Shown here piece by piece: positions 8,000 to 17,133 of a stretch of DNA of 37,797 bases. The stretch lies in NCBI GenBank assembly GCA_002471845.1, contig DKQT01000011.1, positions 8,570 to 46,366 of the forward strand. Direction: 5' to 3'. Under the pieces are notes generated by a model, which was not told where the DNA came from, made no database searches, and worked only from the letters and a program-made list of their open reading frames with translations. How positions within the stretch are numbered: the first letter of the stretch is position 1; every line of letters starts with the position of its first letter. This DNA comes from Fidelibacterota bacterium UBA7301 (GTDB taxonomy: Bacteria > Fidelibacterota > Marinisomatia > Marinisomatales > TCS55). The position numbers were made by a program, and so were the translations under genes.

Positions 8000-8860
8000 A
8001 TGAAAAAAGTTTTATCCATACTATTTTTGCTGGGTGGAATTATGGCCCAACACTCACCCTTCAAATCCTTTGATGTGGTGGTGTATCCGGAATACTATTT
8101 TGACGGCATCATGGCGGAAATGAACGGGGAAGTAAAAAGTGAAAGCCTGCCCTTGAACCTGGAGATCAGCGTGCCTGCCAATACGGACAGTGTTTTTTTT
8201 GTGAGCGGCACCGCTGCTTCGGAAGTAGATGTAAAACATTTGACAGTACTCAATACTAACAATCGTTCCTTTGTCCAGGTTAGTGTTTTAGATTTCAAGT
8301 TTCGCATGTTTATCTTTTATGCCATTGAAAAAAATGGTGTGGATCGTTCCGGTGCATTCACGCTTGAGATTAACCACCATATCGAAGATGCCCATGTAAT
8401 TATCCAGGAACCTCTTGTGGCTGAGGGTTTTAATTTTTCTGAAAAAGAGGCGGAAACTTTTCAGGATCAGCATAGATTAAATTTCAGGCGTATTCACCTC
8501 CATGACTTTCGAGCTAATACAAATAAAACAGTGTCATTCTCTTACCGGAATCCCAGTGGAGGCATCTCCATAAATGAATTACAGACAATGCTTTCCGGTG
8601 ATTCTGCTATTGCCCCGCCCCGGAATGAGACGTCAAAATCAGTTCCTATCCGCCATAAGCTGCCTCTGTGGCAGCCCTTATTGGTCCTGGGCATCGTGGC
8701 TGCTGTGGTTGGGAGAATGTTCTATTCACAGCGAAAATCTGAAATGAAAAGTGAATCTTTAAACCAGCTTGGTGGGGAAAAGGAAAAATTCTGCATACAT
8801 TGCGGCTCTTCCGTTCAGCCCAGTCATAAATTTTGTGCAAATTGCGGGGGACAACTATAA
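8000..8860 (+). CDS. Secreted-domain/single-TM protein with C-terminal zinc ribbon
   Basis: Not assignable to a known function. The 286 residues show a signal peptide, MKKVLSILFLLGGIMA|Q, with cleavage before Gln17. A beta-rich extracytoplasmic domain of about 200 residues follows, then one transmembrane helix at about 223-242. A charged stretch leads to a C-terminal zinc ribbon with CxxC at 265/268 and CxxC at 279/282. The predicted topology puts the beta domain in the periplasm and the zinc ribbon in the cytoplasm. Zinc ribbons of this spacing are common in bacterial membrane proteins of unknown role. A GGGGGAAA tract lies upstream of the ATG. The stop codon abuts the lgt ATG directly, suggesting co-translation with lgt and an envelope role. 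Confidence 0.75.
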   Translation: MKKVLSILFLLGGIMAQHSPFKSFDVVVYPEYYFDGIMAEMNGEVKSESLPLNLEISVPANTDSVFFVSGTAASEVDVKHLTVLNTNNRSFVQVSVLDFKFRMFIFYAIEKNGVDRSGAFTLEINHHIEDAHVIIQEPLVAEGFNFSEKEAETFQDQHRLNFRRIHLHDFRANTNKTVSFSYRNPSGGISINELQTMLSGDSAIAPPRNETSKSVPIRHKLPLWQPLLVLGIVAAVVGRMFYSQRKSEMKSESLNQLGGEKEKFCIHCGSSVQPSHKFCANCGGQL

Positions 8861-9706
8861 ATGTGGCCTGTTATTTTCGATTTTGGTGAAATCAGTATTT
8901 TTGGTTTCCAATTCCACCCGGTGATTAATTCATACGGTTTTATGCTCATGATTGCCTTTTATTCCTGTTATTATTTTCTCAACAAGGATCTCAAACGCTT
9001 GGGATATAAGGCCAAATTGGCCGGTGATATTGTTTTTGCTGCCGCTTTAGGTGGAATCCTTGGATCAAAGATCTATTACCTTATTGAGAATTTTGACCGC
9101 GTGAAAGTGGATCCCATAGGAATGATATTCAGCGGTGCCGGTTTGGTCTTTCTCGGTGGTCTCATGGGCGGCACCTTGGCGGTGACCTACGTGATTAAAA
9201 AGAATAACCTCACGTGGATCAAGTTTGCCGATATTGTGGCACCACTGTTAATTCTTGGATATGCTGTGGGTCGTATCGGATGTCTGCTGGTGGGGGACGA
9301 CTATGGCCTGCCCACCCATTTGCCCTGGGGTATTGCTTTCCCGGAAGGATTGCCGCCGTCCACTTATGCCATATTCCAGACTTACTATCCCTGGGTAAAC
9401 CTAGAAGGATTTGACCCGGGTGTGTTGAAAGTTCATCCAACACCGATTTATGAATCCCTGTTAGGTTTTGGGATTTTTTACTATCTTTATCAAAGACGGA
9501 CTTCAGTCACTGTGGTGGGGAGCCTATTTTTTACTTATTTGGTTTTAGCCGGTGTGGAACGGTTTTTAATGGAATTCCTTCGTGTAAATCCCAAATATTT
9601 ATTCAGTTTCAGCGGCGCCCAGCTCCTATCATTAATTATGATTGGCCTTGGATCGTGGTTCCTGACCCATCCAGTGAAACAGCCGCAGGAATTGCCGTCT
9701 GAATAA
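8861..9706 (+). CDS. lgt: Phosphatidylglycerol:prolipoprotein diacylglyceryl transferase
   Basis: This 281-residue inner-membrane enzyme transfers diacylglycerol from phosphatidylglycerol to the lipobox Cys of prolipoproteins, the first step of lipoprotein maturation. Visible family features are seven or so hydrophobic segments, the Lgt signature region GYAVGRIGCLLVGDDYG, the HPTPIYES block, and ERFLMEFLRVNP near the C-terminus. Length is normal (about 260-290). The ATG directly follows the TAA of the preceding gene. Substrates within this window would be the lipoproteins at 4746-5234 and 17126-18136. The 3' end overlaps the proposed CTG start of the propeller gene by 8 bases. Confidence 0.95.
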   Translation: MWPVIFDFGEISIFGFQFHPVINSYGFMLMIAFYSCYYFLNKDLKRLGYKAKLAGDIVFAAALGGILGSKIYYLIENFDRVKVDPIGMIFSGAGLVFLGGLMGGTLAVTYVIKKNNLTWIKFADIVAPLLILGYAVGRIGCLLVGDDYGLPTHLPWGIAFPEGLPPSTYAIFQTYYPWVNLEGFDPGVLKVHPTPIYESLLGFGIFYYLYQRRTSVTVVGSLFFTYLVLAGVERFLMEFLRVNPKYLFSFSGAQLLSLIMIGLGSWFLTHPVKQPQELPSE

Positions 9707-10547
9707 AAGACCGATCTTTTCCTTTCTTTTCCTGCTTTTTATTGGGGCCGCCCTGCCCCAAACCACCCTTGAAGTCGGCCGGATTGACCTCACCCAAAAT
9801 GTCATCCAACCGGAATTTCAGCCGGACCGTTTTATAAAGATCCCCGATGGGTTGGTTTTCATGGATTCAGACCGCCGGAGGATGGGAAGGTGGGTCGCTG
9901 ACTCGGTTCAATTTTATGGAGGCTACGGCGTGGGCGAATCGGAGTTGTTTGACCCCATGGATTGGGTCGCCCGCCAGTTGGATATTTTCATTCTCGACCG
10001 TACGGAAAACAGGGTTAGCCGTTTTGATATTCAACTGAACTTCATTCAATCCATTCCAATAGAAGATGGTGAAGGAGGATTATTTCCCACCGCTATGGAT
10101 TTGGACAGCCGCGGGTGGATCTACGTCTATTCTCCCGAAACGAACGAAATAAACCGGGTGGATACTCGGACTTACCGCTTGGAGTTGTTTTTAGACCTAA
10201 ATACAATTCCAGATGGGGAGAACTGTGTGCAATCCCTGCGGTTTGGAGCGAATGACCAGCTGGCCCTTTTATATGATTGTGTAAATGAAGTCCATCTTTT
10301 TTCCCGTTCCGGGAGATTGACGCGGCGCTTTCGAATTGAGATTGAAGATCCTGAATTTATACTACCCATAAAGAAATCCTGGCTCATACTGAATCAAAAA
10401 GGTGATGCTCAAATTCTGGGAGAAACCCCATTCGTCCTTATGAAAAACGGTGTCGCAATCCAGGATGTAATGATTGATGAGGGGTTCTTCAACATCCTCA
10501 CTGATAGCGAACTGATTATTCTTGATATCGATGTGGCACCACGTTAA
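9699..10547 (+). CDS. Secreted NHL-like beta-propeller protein (CTG start proposed)
   Basis: The open frame continues upstream of the first standard start (TTG at 9852) and encodes a signal-peptide-like N-terminus, NKRPIFSFLFLLFIGAALPQ. No ATG, GTG or TTG lies between the last upstream stop and this stretch. A CTG at 9699 is in frame, preceded by AGGA (9687-9690) at 8 bases, and it overlaps the lgt stop. From CTG the protein has 282 residues. The body shows repeated beta-propeller phrases: MDWVARQLDIFILDRTENRV, TAMDLDSRGWIYVYSPETNE and LRFGANDQLALLYDCVNEVH. These resemble six-bladed NHL or TolB-type propellers. Its function is unknown; the next two genes encode outer-membrane proteins, suggesting a periplasmic partner. 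Confidence 0.7.
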   Translation: MNKRPIFSFLFLLFIGAALPQTTLEVGRIDLTQNVIQPEFQPDRFIKIPDGLVFMDSDRRRMGRWVADSVQFYGGYGVGESELFDPMDWVARQLDIFILDRTENRVSRFDIQLNFIQSIPIEDGEGGLFPTAMDLDSRGWIYVYSPETNEINRVDTRTYRLELFLDLNTIPDGENCVQSLRFGANDQLALLYDCVNEVHLFSRSGRLTRRFRIEIEDPEFILPIKKSWLILNQKGDAQILGETPFVLMKNGVAIQDVMIDEGFFNILTDSELIILDIDVAPR

Positions 10548-13500
10548 ATCTTTTATCATTGCCGGACTCTTGGGGCTTTTATCTGCACAGGATTCCACCC
10601 GGATTGAATTACCCGAAAAAATCGGTCCCATCATAGATGCTTTACCTGTTTTGGATAGTTTAATTATTGTTAAAAAAGACACTGTTGATCAAAAGCAATC
10701 AACCAATCAACTAAAATCCTATCCTATTAATGCTTCCGGGACTTTCTTCCGCGGGGTGGAAATGAGTACCCAGGGGGTTGGGGGTCTCAGTGGGGGATTG
10801 CGTTTTCAATTGGCTGGAAAGCTCAGTGAAAATATCCGCGTTTCTGGAACGGTAACGGATGAGTCCATCCCCATCCAACCAGAAGGGACCACCACCGCTT
10901 TGGATGAATTGGACAAGGTTTATCTGAATGTGTCCCATCCCGCAGGTGAACTGACCGCCGGGGATATAATGGTAGTAAATAAATCCGGTAAATATAATAA
11001 TAACAATAGAAATTTAGTAGGTATAAAGAATAACATTAATCGAGATAATACAAAATTCCGGGCAGTGATAGGTCAATCCAAAGGAAAATACCACCGCTTG
11101 GAAATGAAAGGAAAGGACGGGAACCAGGGCCCTTATTTTTTAACATCGAAAGAAGGTTTACGGAATGTGATCATTTCCGCCGGTTCCGAATCGGTGTGGC
11201 TCAATAGAAAAAAACTGGCCCGGGGAGAAGATCGAGATTATACCATTGATTATACTTCCGGTGAACTAACTTTTACACCCAAACATTTGATCTATTTTGA
11301 TTCAGACATTGATATTGAATACCAGTATTCCGAATCCACTTATAAATCCAATTACGTGGAGGCAGGGCTGGAGGGTGCTATTGGCGAGAAGGGTCAATAC
11401 AGCATATCCTATATTGATGAACGCGATAATGCGAAAGGTTCCTTTTTGTCAAATGAACAGCGGTCGGCCTTTAAATCCAAGGATGTGGTCTATCAATCGG
11501 GTGTAGTTCAAGATTCCTTGGGAGACTATCTGTTGATCAATGATTTTTTTCTATTTATTCATTCTGCATCTAATGTACCACCTGAAGATCGTTACACCGT
11601 CGCCTTCAGTCCGGACCCTACCGGGGAGTACTTCCGAAAAATTTCTGAAAAAAATCGTATTTATTATGAATTTGTACCCACGGACGAAATTGACGAACGC
11701 CAACGCTATTCCCCGGGACGATCGCTGCGGGCACCGGTCAGTCATCAATTATTACAGTTTGATACCGATCTAAAGCTTCGTCCTGGATTGTCATTATCAA
11801 CCGAGGGTGCCTTTTCAATTCGAGAGAACAATGTGTTCTCTAATCGCTCTGAAACGAGTATGAATGGGAATGCCTTCCGATTGGAGTTGGATCAAAATCC
11901 CATCCAAATGGGAAAAGTAAAGCTGGGTTTTGATTTTGAATATTGGCGCAATTCACCGGAGTTTCGTGCATTGAGCCGTGATAGGGACGTCAATTTCAAT
12001 GAATCCTGGGATACAGCCAGTGAACAGGAAGAGAATGGAGAATCCTTGTCATCTCTGCGAACCGAGTTTGGAATAGGAAAAGGACTGAAAAGTGGAATTG
12101 ATATTTCACGTCTGACACAGGGGGATAGTAAAAAAGACCGGACTGAAATCGACTTGGATTACGGGGGACAGTTTATCAATACAGCCCAAATGCGGTGGAA
12201 TAAGGTTCAGTCCGAAATCGCCTTCCAGGAGATGTATGGAAAGGTGCGATTATTCAAGGGGGCCCTGAATCCTTTTGTGACGATAGTTCATGAAATGCGA
12301 GAGCAAACCTATCGCTTTGATGATATCCTGGTTGGGATAGATTTTTCCCGAAATAATCGTTCTTTCTCTTTGGGTATCGGCCAACGTGAAGATCAATTGG
12401 CCTCTTACAATGATTCCACAAAAATGGAAACATTTCAGACGGGAAAGATCGTCCAGATTGATTTTAAATCGAGGCAAAAATCAGGTTGGCACCAGGAATG
12501 GATGTATCGCCAGCGAATCCAGGAAAAAGAAAAAGATCAATCAAAAAATGACTATAATTCCTTTCGGACGGCCCTGAATTACAGAAACAGGACCAGTCCT
12601 TTTCAATTGGATCTTGTTCTGAATTCCCAAACATCCATGAGTGAGTCCCGGGCGGTGGTTTATGATTCAATTGGTGTGGGCCTCGGCCATTACCGTTACG
12701 ATCCCCAGTTGAATGAATATATTTCCGACCCCAACGGCGCCTACGTGGCCCATACAGTTTTTACTGGGGACCACAAGCATGGTTCACGGTTAGATGGATT
12801 AACGCGGTTTTCAATCGATTTCTCTAAATGGAAATTTGACCGCCTGAAAAACTGGCAATATCGTAATCTGAATCGGTTGGATTACCATGGATCGAAATTT
12901 TCCATTTCGAGTCCTCAGATGGTCGTGGGAGAAGTCTATCGAAGTCACTTTCGCCATGAATTAGTTCATAAAAAACGGAAACAAAAAAACCGACATCGGT
13001 TTTGGAACCAGAAATCTTTCAATTTTAACGGATTGGACCCACGTGGATGGGAGTACCGGTTTAAACAGGAATGGGGTGGTGAATCCCAAATTGCACTGAA
13101 AGGTAATTATCATCTCGTTATTCAGGGTGATACCCATGATGCTCGAGTTGAGTCAGAAAGAGATCGGATAACTAAGCGATCTGTTGATGGTTATGCCTTT
13201 GAGGCCGGCGTTAAAAATTTTCGTTCCAGTTCATTTCAATGGGAATCACGGATCATCTATTATTGGGACCATGCGGGAATTGGAGGAGTTGTTACACCAA
13301 TTAGTGGTTTAAATATGGAAAAAGTATGGGCCCATGGAATGAAAACGAATTGGATCCAATTCATCGGGAAAGACGGACGGATCGAGGGGAATTTTGAATA
13401 TTATATCGTTAATGGATTTAAATCCATGCCGCCGGAAGCGCTGAAGGGATTGTCCCATGGCCGGACCTTACGCAGCAATATCCGCGCTTCTTTCTATTTG

Positions 13501-13599
13501 GGAAAATCCCTATCTGTCAATGCCACATTGATATACTTGGATGACGCCCGTTATGATGGTTTCATTAAACTGCAGGGAGAAGTCCGTGCGCACTTTTAA
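10531..13599 (+). CDS. Large outer-membrane beta-barrel protein of unknown function
   Basis: I chose ATG 10531 (1022 residues) rather than TTG 10522 because it gives a clean signal peptide, MWHHVKSFIIAGLLGLLSA|Q. The mature region is beta-rich with alternating aromatic/polar strands throughout and ends with a strand-like tail, GEVRAHF. It therefore looks like a very large outer-membrane barrel with an N-terminal soluble part. Two blocks recall uncharacterised Bacteroidota/FCB outer-membrane proteins: the region with IPIQPEG (about 115-121) and the region with LARGEDRDYTIDYTSGELTF (about 230-250). That recollection was not tested by search. It overlaps the propeller gene by 17 bases and the Omp85-like gene by 14. 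There is no TonB box or plug domain that I can recognise. Confidence 0.7.
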   Translation: MWHHVKSFIIAGLLGLLSAQDSTRIELPEKIGPIIDALPVLDSLIIVKKDTVDQKQSTNQLKSYPINASGTFFRGVEMSTQGVGGLSGGLRFQLAGKLSENIRVSGTVTDESIPIQPEGTTTALDELDKVYLNVSHPAGELTAGDIMVVNKSGKYNNNNRNLVGIKNNINRDNTKFRAVIGQSKGKYHRLEMKGKDGNQGPYFLTSKEGLRNVIISAGSESVWLNRKKLARGEDRDYTIDYTSGELTFTPKHLIYFDSDIDIEYQYSESTYKSNYVEAGLEGAIGEKGQYSISYIDERDNAKGSFLSNEQRSAFKSKDVVYQSGVVQDSLGDYLLINDFFLFIHSASNVPPEDRYTVAFSPDPTGEYFRKISEKNRIYYEFVPTDEIDERQRYSPGRSLRAPVSHQLLQFDTDLKLRPGLSLSTEGAFSIRENNVFSNRSETSMNGNAFRLELDQNPIQMGKVKLGFDFEYWRNSPEFRALSRDRDVNFNESWDTASEQEENGESLSSLRTEFGIGKGLKSGIDISRLTQGDSKKDRTEIDLDYGGQFINTAQMRWNKVQSEIAFQEMYGKVRLFKGALNPFVTIVHEMREQTYRFDDILVGIDFSRNNRSFSLGIGQREDQLASYNDSTKMETFQTGKIVQIDFKSRQKSGWHQEWMYRQRIQEKEKDQSKNDYNSFRTALNYRNRTSPFQLDLVLNSQTSMSESRAVVYDSIGVGLGHYRYDPQLNEYISDPNGAYVAHTVFTGDHKHGSRLDGLTRFSIDFSKWKFDRLKNWQYRNLNRLDYHGSKFSISSPQMVVGEVYRSHFRHELVHKKRKQKNRHRFWNQKSFNFNGLDPRGWEYRFKQEWGGESQIALKGNYHLVIQGDTHDARVESERDRITKRSVDGYAFEAGVKNFRSSSFQWESRIIYYWDHAGIGGVVTPISGLNMEKVWAHGMKTNWIQFIGKDGRIEGNFEYYIVNGFKSMPPEALKGLSHGRTLRSNIRASFYLGKSLSVNATLIYLDDARYDGFIKLQGEVRAHF

Positions 13600-15028
13600 A
13601 ATAAATTTGGAGTGGATTGACTATGTCAATCCATACATCAACATAGTTGATGCAATCCATATTGTGGAATTTTTCATTAATAAATTGATTTTGAAAAATA
13701 TAAGAATTGTATCTGTCATTATCATGACTCAGCTTTCTTTTGCCCAAAGAATTGACTCAACCCTCCACGCCCAACTGGAAGCAAAAGGGGAGTGGAAAAG
13801 CTATTATCTTTTAAATGAAAATGTGGATTATGAATTCGTTCCTGAGCATGCCGAGATTGATTCGATCTATTTTTTAGAAGACGGATCGATGAAACAAAAG
13901 GTGTTGAAGCGCTTATTTCATCCCCTCATGGGACTTTCAAACCAAAACCGGTCCTTGGCCCAGTTTCAGACAATCCAGAGCGCCTATCCCTATATCAATG
14001 GCGGATCAAAAATATCATTCGCCCAATATGATCAAAAACAGGTGGCGGCTGTGGTGGAACTTCACCCACAATTCAAAAGCCAGATCGGGGGCATCCTCGG
14101 GGTCAGTAAAGGTAAAGATGGGAAATGGCTCACCACCGGTGAAGTGGACCTCCATTTGGAAAATCCCAGAAAAGAAGGAACCATTATGGATTTGAACTGG
14201 CGCCAGCCAAATGACCGCTCCCGGTTTTTAAATATAGCTTATGAAATGCCTTTCCCATTCGGTTTGCCGTTTGGAACCGATATAGAATTCAAACAGGATT
14301 TTTTAGAAGACCAATACATTATTGAAAGTACATCCGGAGCCGCCACGGGCATTGGCCCATTGGGACAGTGGAAGATTGGCGGGAAGAAGGAATCCAGTAA
14401 AGATTTAACAGATGAAACCGAATTCAAATCAGAATCGGTGATTCTCGGCTTGCGGGGCGATCGGCGGAATAATAGGTGGATGCCATCCAAAGGCTGCTTT
14501 TGGGAAGGGGAGATCGTTCTCGGGAGGTTTGAAGATAAGGTGGGAGAGACCACTGTGGCTGAAATTCAAATCAGACTTGATAAATATCGAGAGTTGGGAC
14601 CCGGTGTATTATTCTTATCGGTGGAGGGACAAGGGGTCAAGGTGAAGGGAAGAGATATTGCCTTTGCCAAGAAGGTAAAATTCGGAGGAGCGAATTCGGT
14701 AAGGGGATATGCGGAAAATTACTTTAGTGCAGATTGGGTGGTAATCCATAAAGTTGAATGGCTCTTCGGTGATCTGGATCGATCGCAACTCTTTTTCTTT
14801 TTGGATAAGCCGGTTACAGGACTTGATGTTTATCATGATTCGGTTCACAGCGATGTCCAAGAACCGATAGAACCAATGTTACTCCATGAGTCTTTTACGC
14901 GGTTTAAGTCGGGATACGGTGTTGGGTTTCGCCAATATAATGGTACCCTGACCTTGGATATATCAATCGGATTTTCAGAAGGGTCGTCCGGCAGCAAACT
15001 TCACCTTAAATTCAGTTCAGATTTATAA
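13586..15028 (+). CDS. Omp85/BamA-like outer-membrane barrel with one POTRA-like domain
   Basis: The C-terminal half contains the hallmark of Omp85-superfamily barrels, GGANSVRGY (strand and lid-loop motif VRGY), followed by alternating amphipathic strands up to the end. Ahead of the barrel there is room for only one POTRA-like beta-alpha-alpha-beta unit, from about EIDSIYFLE to VAAVVELHP. It is thus shorter than BamA (five POTRAs) or TamA (three). The start is uncertain. GTG 13586 has a good AGGGAGA and overlaps the previous stop, but leaves a signal peptide about 35 residues in. TTG 13685 or 13691 would begin directly at the signal sequence KNIRIVSVIIMTQLSFA|Q. It probably acts in outer-membrane insertion or translocation, perhaps of the barrel encoded upstream. 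The next gene, rnr, overlaps its stop by one base. Confidence 0.75.
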   Translation: MRTFKINLEWIDYVNPYINIVDAIHIVEFFINKLILKNIRIVSVIIMTQLSFAQRIDSTLHAQLEAKGEWKSYYLLNENVDYEFVPEHAEIDSIYFLEDGSMKQKVLKRLFHPLMGLSNQNRSLAQFQTIQSAYPYINGGSKISFAQYDQKQVAAVVELHPQFKSQIGGILGVSKGKDGKWLTTGEVDLHLENPRKEGTIMDLNWRQPNDRSRFLNIAYEMPFPFGLPFGTDIEFKQDFLEDQYIIESTSGAATGIGPLGQWKIGGKKESSKDLTDETEFKSESVILGLRGDRRNNRWMPSKGCFWEGEIVLGRFEDKVGETTVAEIQIRLDKYRELGPGVLFLSVEGQGVKVKGRDIAFAKKVKFGGANSVRGYAENYFSADWVVIHKVEWLFGDLDRSQLFFFLDKPVTGLDVYHDSVHSDVQEPIEPMLLHESFTRFKSGYGVGFRQYNGTLTLDISIGFSEGSSGSKLHLKFSSDL

Positions 15029-17133
15029 TGCGAAAAAGACTACTAGCCATATTTAATCAAAACCCCGGAAAGCACTTTCGGCAAAAAGAGATTCTCCACA
15101 GAATGAAGGTGAATCAAGGGGAGATCGGCGCCGTCAAGATCCTCCTGAAAGACATGGTCAAAAAAGGGGAGATCATTCTCAATAAAGGAAAACAGTATTC
15201 ACTGACTCGCCAGCCGAGCAGATTAGAGGGCATTTTGACGGTCACTCAAAAGGGATTCGGTTTTGTCATTACTGAAGATGAATCGGAAGATATCTTTATC
15301 GGCCGCCGCTCCATGGCCGATGCCATCCATAAAGACCGTGTGCAGGTAAAACTGAAAAAAAATCAAGGTCCACAAGGATTGAAAGGTAGAATTGAAAAAG
15401 TACTGGAGCGTGGATCGGACCAATTCATCGGCGTTACCTATCGCTATGGGGGCAAAATGTTTATGGCCATTTCGCCTGTGAATCCCGGCCGAGGCATTCG
15501 ACTCATCAAAGCTAAAAAGGATCTGGGCGAAGGTCAAATCGTCAAAGCAAAAGTGAAGGATTGGGGCAATGCCTTTAACCCCATCATCGCCGAGTTGGAG
15601 ACGGTCATCGGTAAAGCGGATGATCCTGGGAATGATATGAAAATGATCCTGAATAAATATGATTATACCCAGGAATTTTCAGGGAAGGTGAACAATGCGG
15701 TTCAACAATTCAGTCAACAATCCATCGAAAGGGAAATCCCCAATCGGCGGGATTTAAGAAAATGGAATTGTTTCACCATCGATCCGGTGGATGCGAAAGA
15801 TTTTGACGACGCCATTTCTATAAAACAAGATCGGGACGGCTATGTGCTGGGTGTCCATATTGCGGATGTGAGTCATTTTGTAACGCCCAATTCGCCCATC
15901 GATCGAGAGGCCATCATCCGCGCCACGTCTGTCTATTTTACCGAAGGTGTGGTCCACATGCTTCCGGAGGCACTTTCGGCCAACCTCTGTTCTTTAAGGC
16001 CCAATGTAGATCGCCTCGCAGTTTCCACCATTATCAAAATGAATAAAAACTTCAGTGTGCTGAAAACGGAGATTTTACCCACGGTAATCAACAGCAAAGC
16101 GCGGTTCACTTATCAAGATGTGCAGGATATTGTTGATGGAAAAACGAATCATTCCGTTAAAAATGAAATCAATATGCTCAAGCGCTTGGCGAAACAGCTT
16201 TTCAAAAATCGCTCCGATGCGGGGAGTATCGATTTTGATATTCCTGAACCCATCTTTGAAATGGGTGAAAAAGGCATTCCCCATGAGATTCGTCCCAGTG
16301 AACGGATGGAATCCCATCGCATCGTGGAAGAATGTATGCTGTTGGCCAATCGGTTGGTGGCGGCAGAGATTCCCAAATTGCTGCCGAAGAAATATCCATT
16401 TGTTTTTCGCGTCCACGCCAAGCCGGATAAACTGGATGTTGAACAATTCACCGATCTTCTAAAATTGCTCCATCTCGGGGTGAATATCCCAAAAGGAGAG
16501 ATGTCACCCAATGATATGAAAAATGTGCTGAAGCATGTCGAAGATTCGCCATTTCGGCATTTGATCGAAACGGTGGCCCTCCGAACCATGAGTAAGGCAG
16601 AATATGCTATTAAAAACAAAGGCCACTTCGGATTGGCCTTCAAAGACTATACCCACTTTACTTCACCCATACGGCGCTATCCCGATCTGATGGTCCACCG
16701 CATGATCAAAATGATTCAGCATCAATCTTTTGATCCGAAATCGGATTGGCATGAAGTGATGGAAAAAGCGGTAAAATTCTCGAACCGAGCCGAACTACAT
16801 GCTCTATCCGCCGAACGTGAATACATCAAAATGAAACAGCTCCGCTGGCTTAATGAACGAATCGGCCAATCCTTTGAAGGCATCATTTCTGGTGTAGTGA
16901 ATTTTGGTTTTTTCGTGGAGCTGAAATTATCCCTGGCTGAAGGGCTTGTCCACGTGGATACATTAGAGGATGACGAATTTAGCTATGATCAGGAGCATTA
17001 CTGTTTAAGGGGACGAAAATTTAGACAGGAATTTCGCTTGGGTGACCGGGTAAAGGTGAAACTTCTTGATGTGCTTTTTGACAAACAACGGGCTAATTTT
17101 GTATTGGATAATGAACAGGATGACAATGTTTAA
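15028..17133 (+). CDS. rnr: Ribonuclease R (RNB family 3'-5' exoribonuclease)
   Basis: The 701 residues show the full RNase R order: an N-terminal winged-helix domain (1-65), cold-shock/OB domains (about 66-230), the RNB catalytic domain (about 245-580) and a C-terminal S1 domain (about 620-695). The active-site cluster DPVDAKDFDDAIS places the metal-binding Asp at 252, 258, 260 and 261. The RNB block HFTSPIRRYPDLMVHR is also present. It degrades structured RNA processively in the cytoplasm. Length is slightly shorter than the E. coli enzyme because the Lys-rich C-terminal tail is missing. The ATG overlaps the preceding stop by one base, so translation is coupled to the envelope genes upstream. 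Confidence 0.96.
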   Translation: MRKRLLAIFNQNPGKHFRQKEILHRMKVNQGEIGAVKILLKDMVKKGEIILNKGKQYSLTRQPSRLEGILTVTQKGFGFVITEDESEDIFIGRRSMADAIHKDRVQVKLKKNQGPQGLKGRIEKVLERGSDQFIGVTYRYGGKMFMAISPVNPGRGIRLIKAKKDLGEGQIVKAKVKDWGNAFNPIIAELETVIGKADDPGNDMKMILNKYDYTQEFSGKVNNAVQQFSQQSIEREIPNRRDLRKWNCFTIDPVDAKDFDDAISIKQDRDGYVLGVHIADVSHFVTPNSPIDREAIIRATSVYFTEGVVHMLPEALSANLCSLRPNVDRLAVSTIIKMNKNFSVLKTEILPTVINSKARFTYQDVQDIVDGKTNHSVKNEINMLKRLAKQLFKNRSDAGSIDFDIPEPIFEMGEKGIPHEIRPSERMESHRIVEECMLLANRLVAAEIPKLLPKKYPFVFRVHAKPDKLDVEQFTDLLKLLHLGVNIPKGEMSPNDMKNVLKHVEDSPFRHLIETVALRTMSKAEYAIKNKGHFGLAFKDYTHFTSPIRRYPDLMVHRMIKMIQHQSFDPKSDWHEVMEKAVKFSNRAELHALSAEREYIKMKQLRWLNERIGQSFEGIISGVVNFGFFVELKLSLAEGLVHVDTLEDDEFSYDQEHYCLRGRKFRQEFRLGDRVKVKLLDVLFDKQRANFVLDNEQDDNV

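Noticed and set aside
17066..17125. Upstream extension of the DUF4837 lipoprotein
   Set aside because: It overlaps rnr and destroys a clean lipoprotein signal peptide; ATG 17126 has AGGA ahead.
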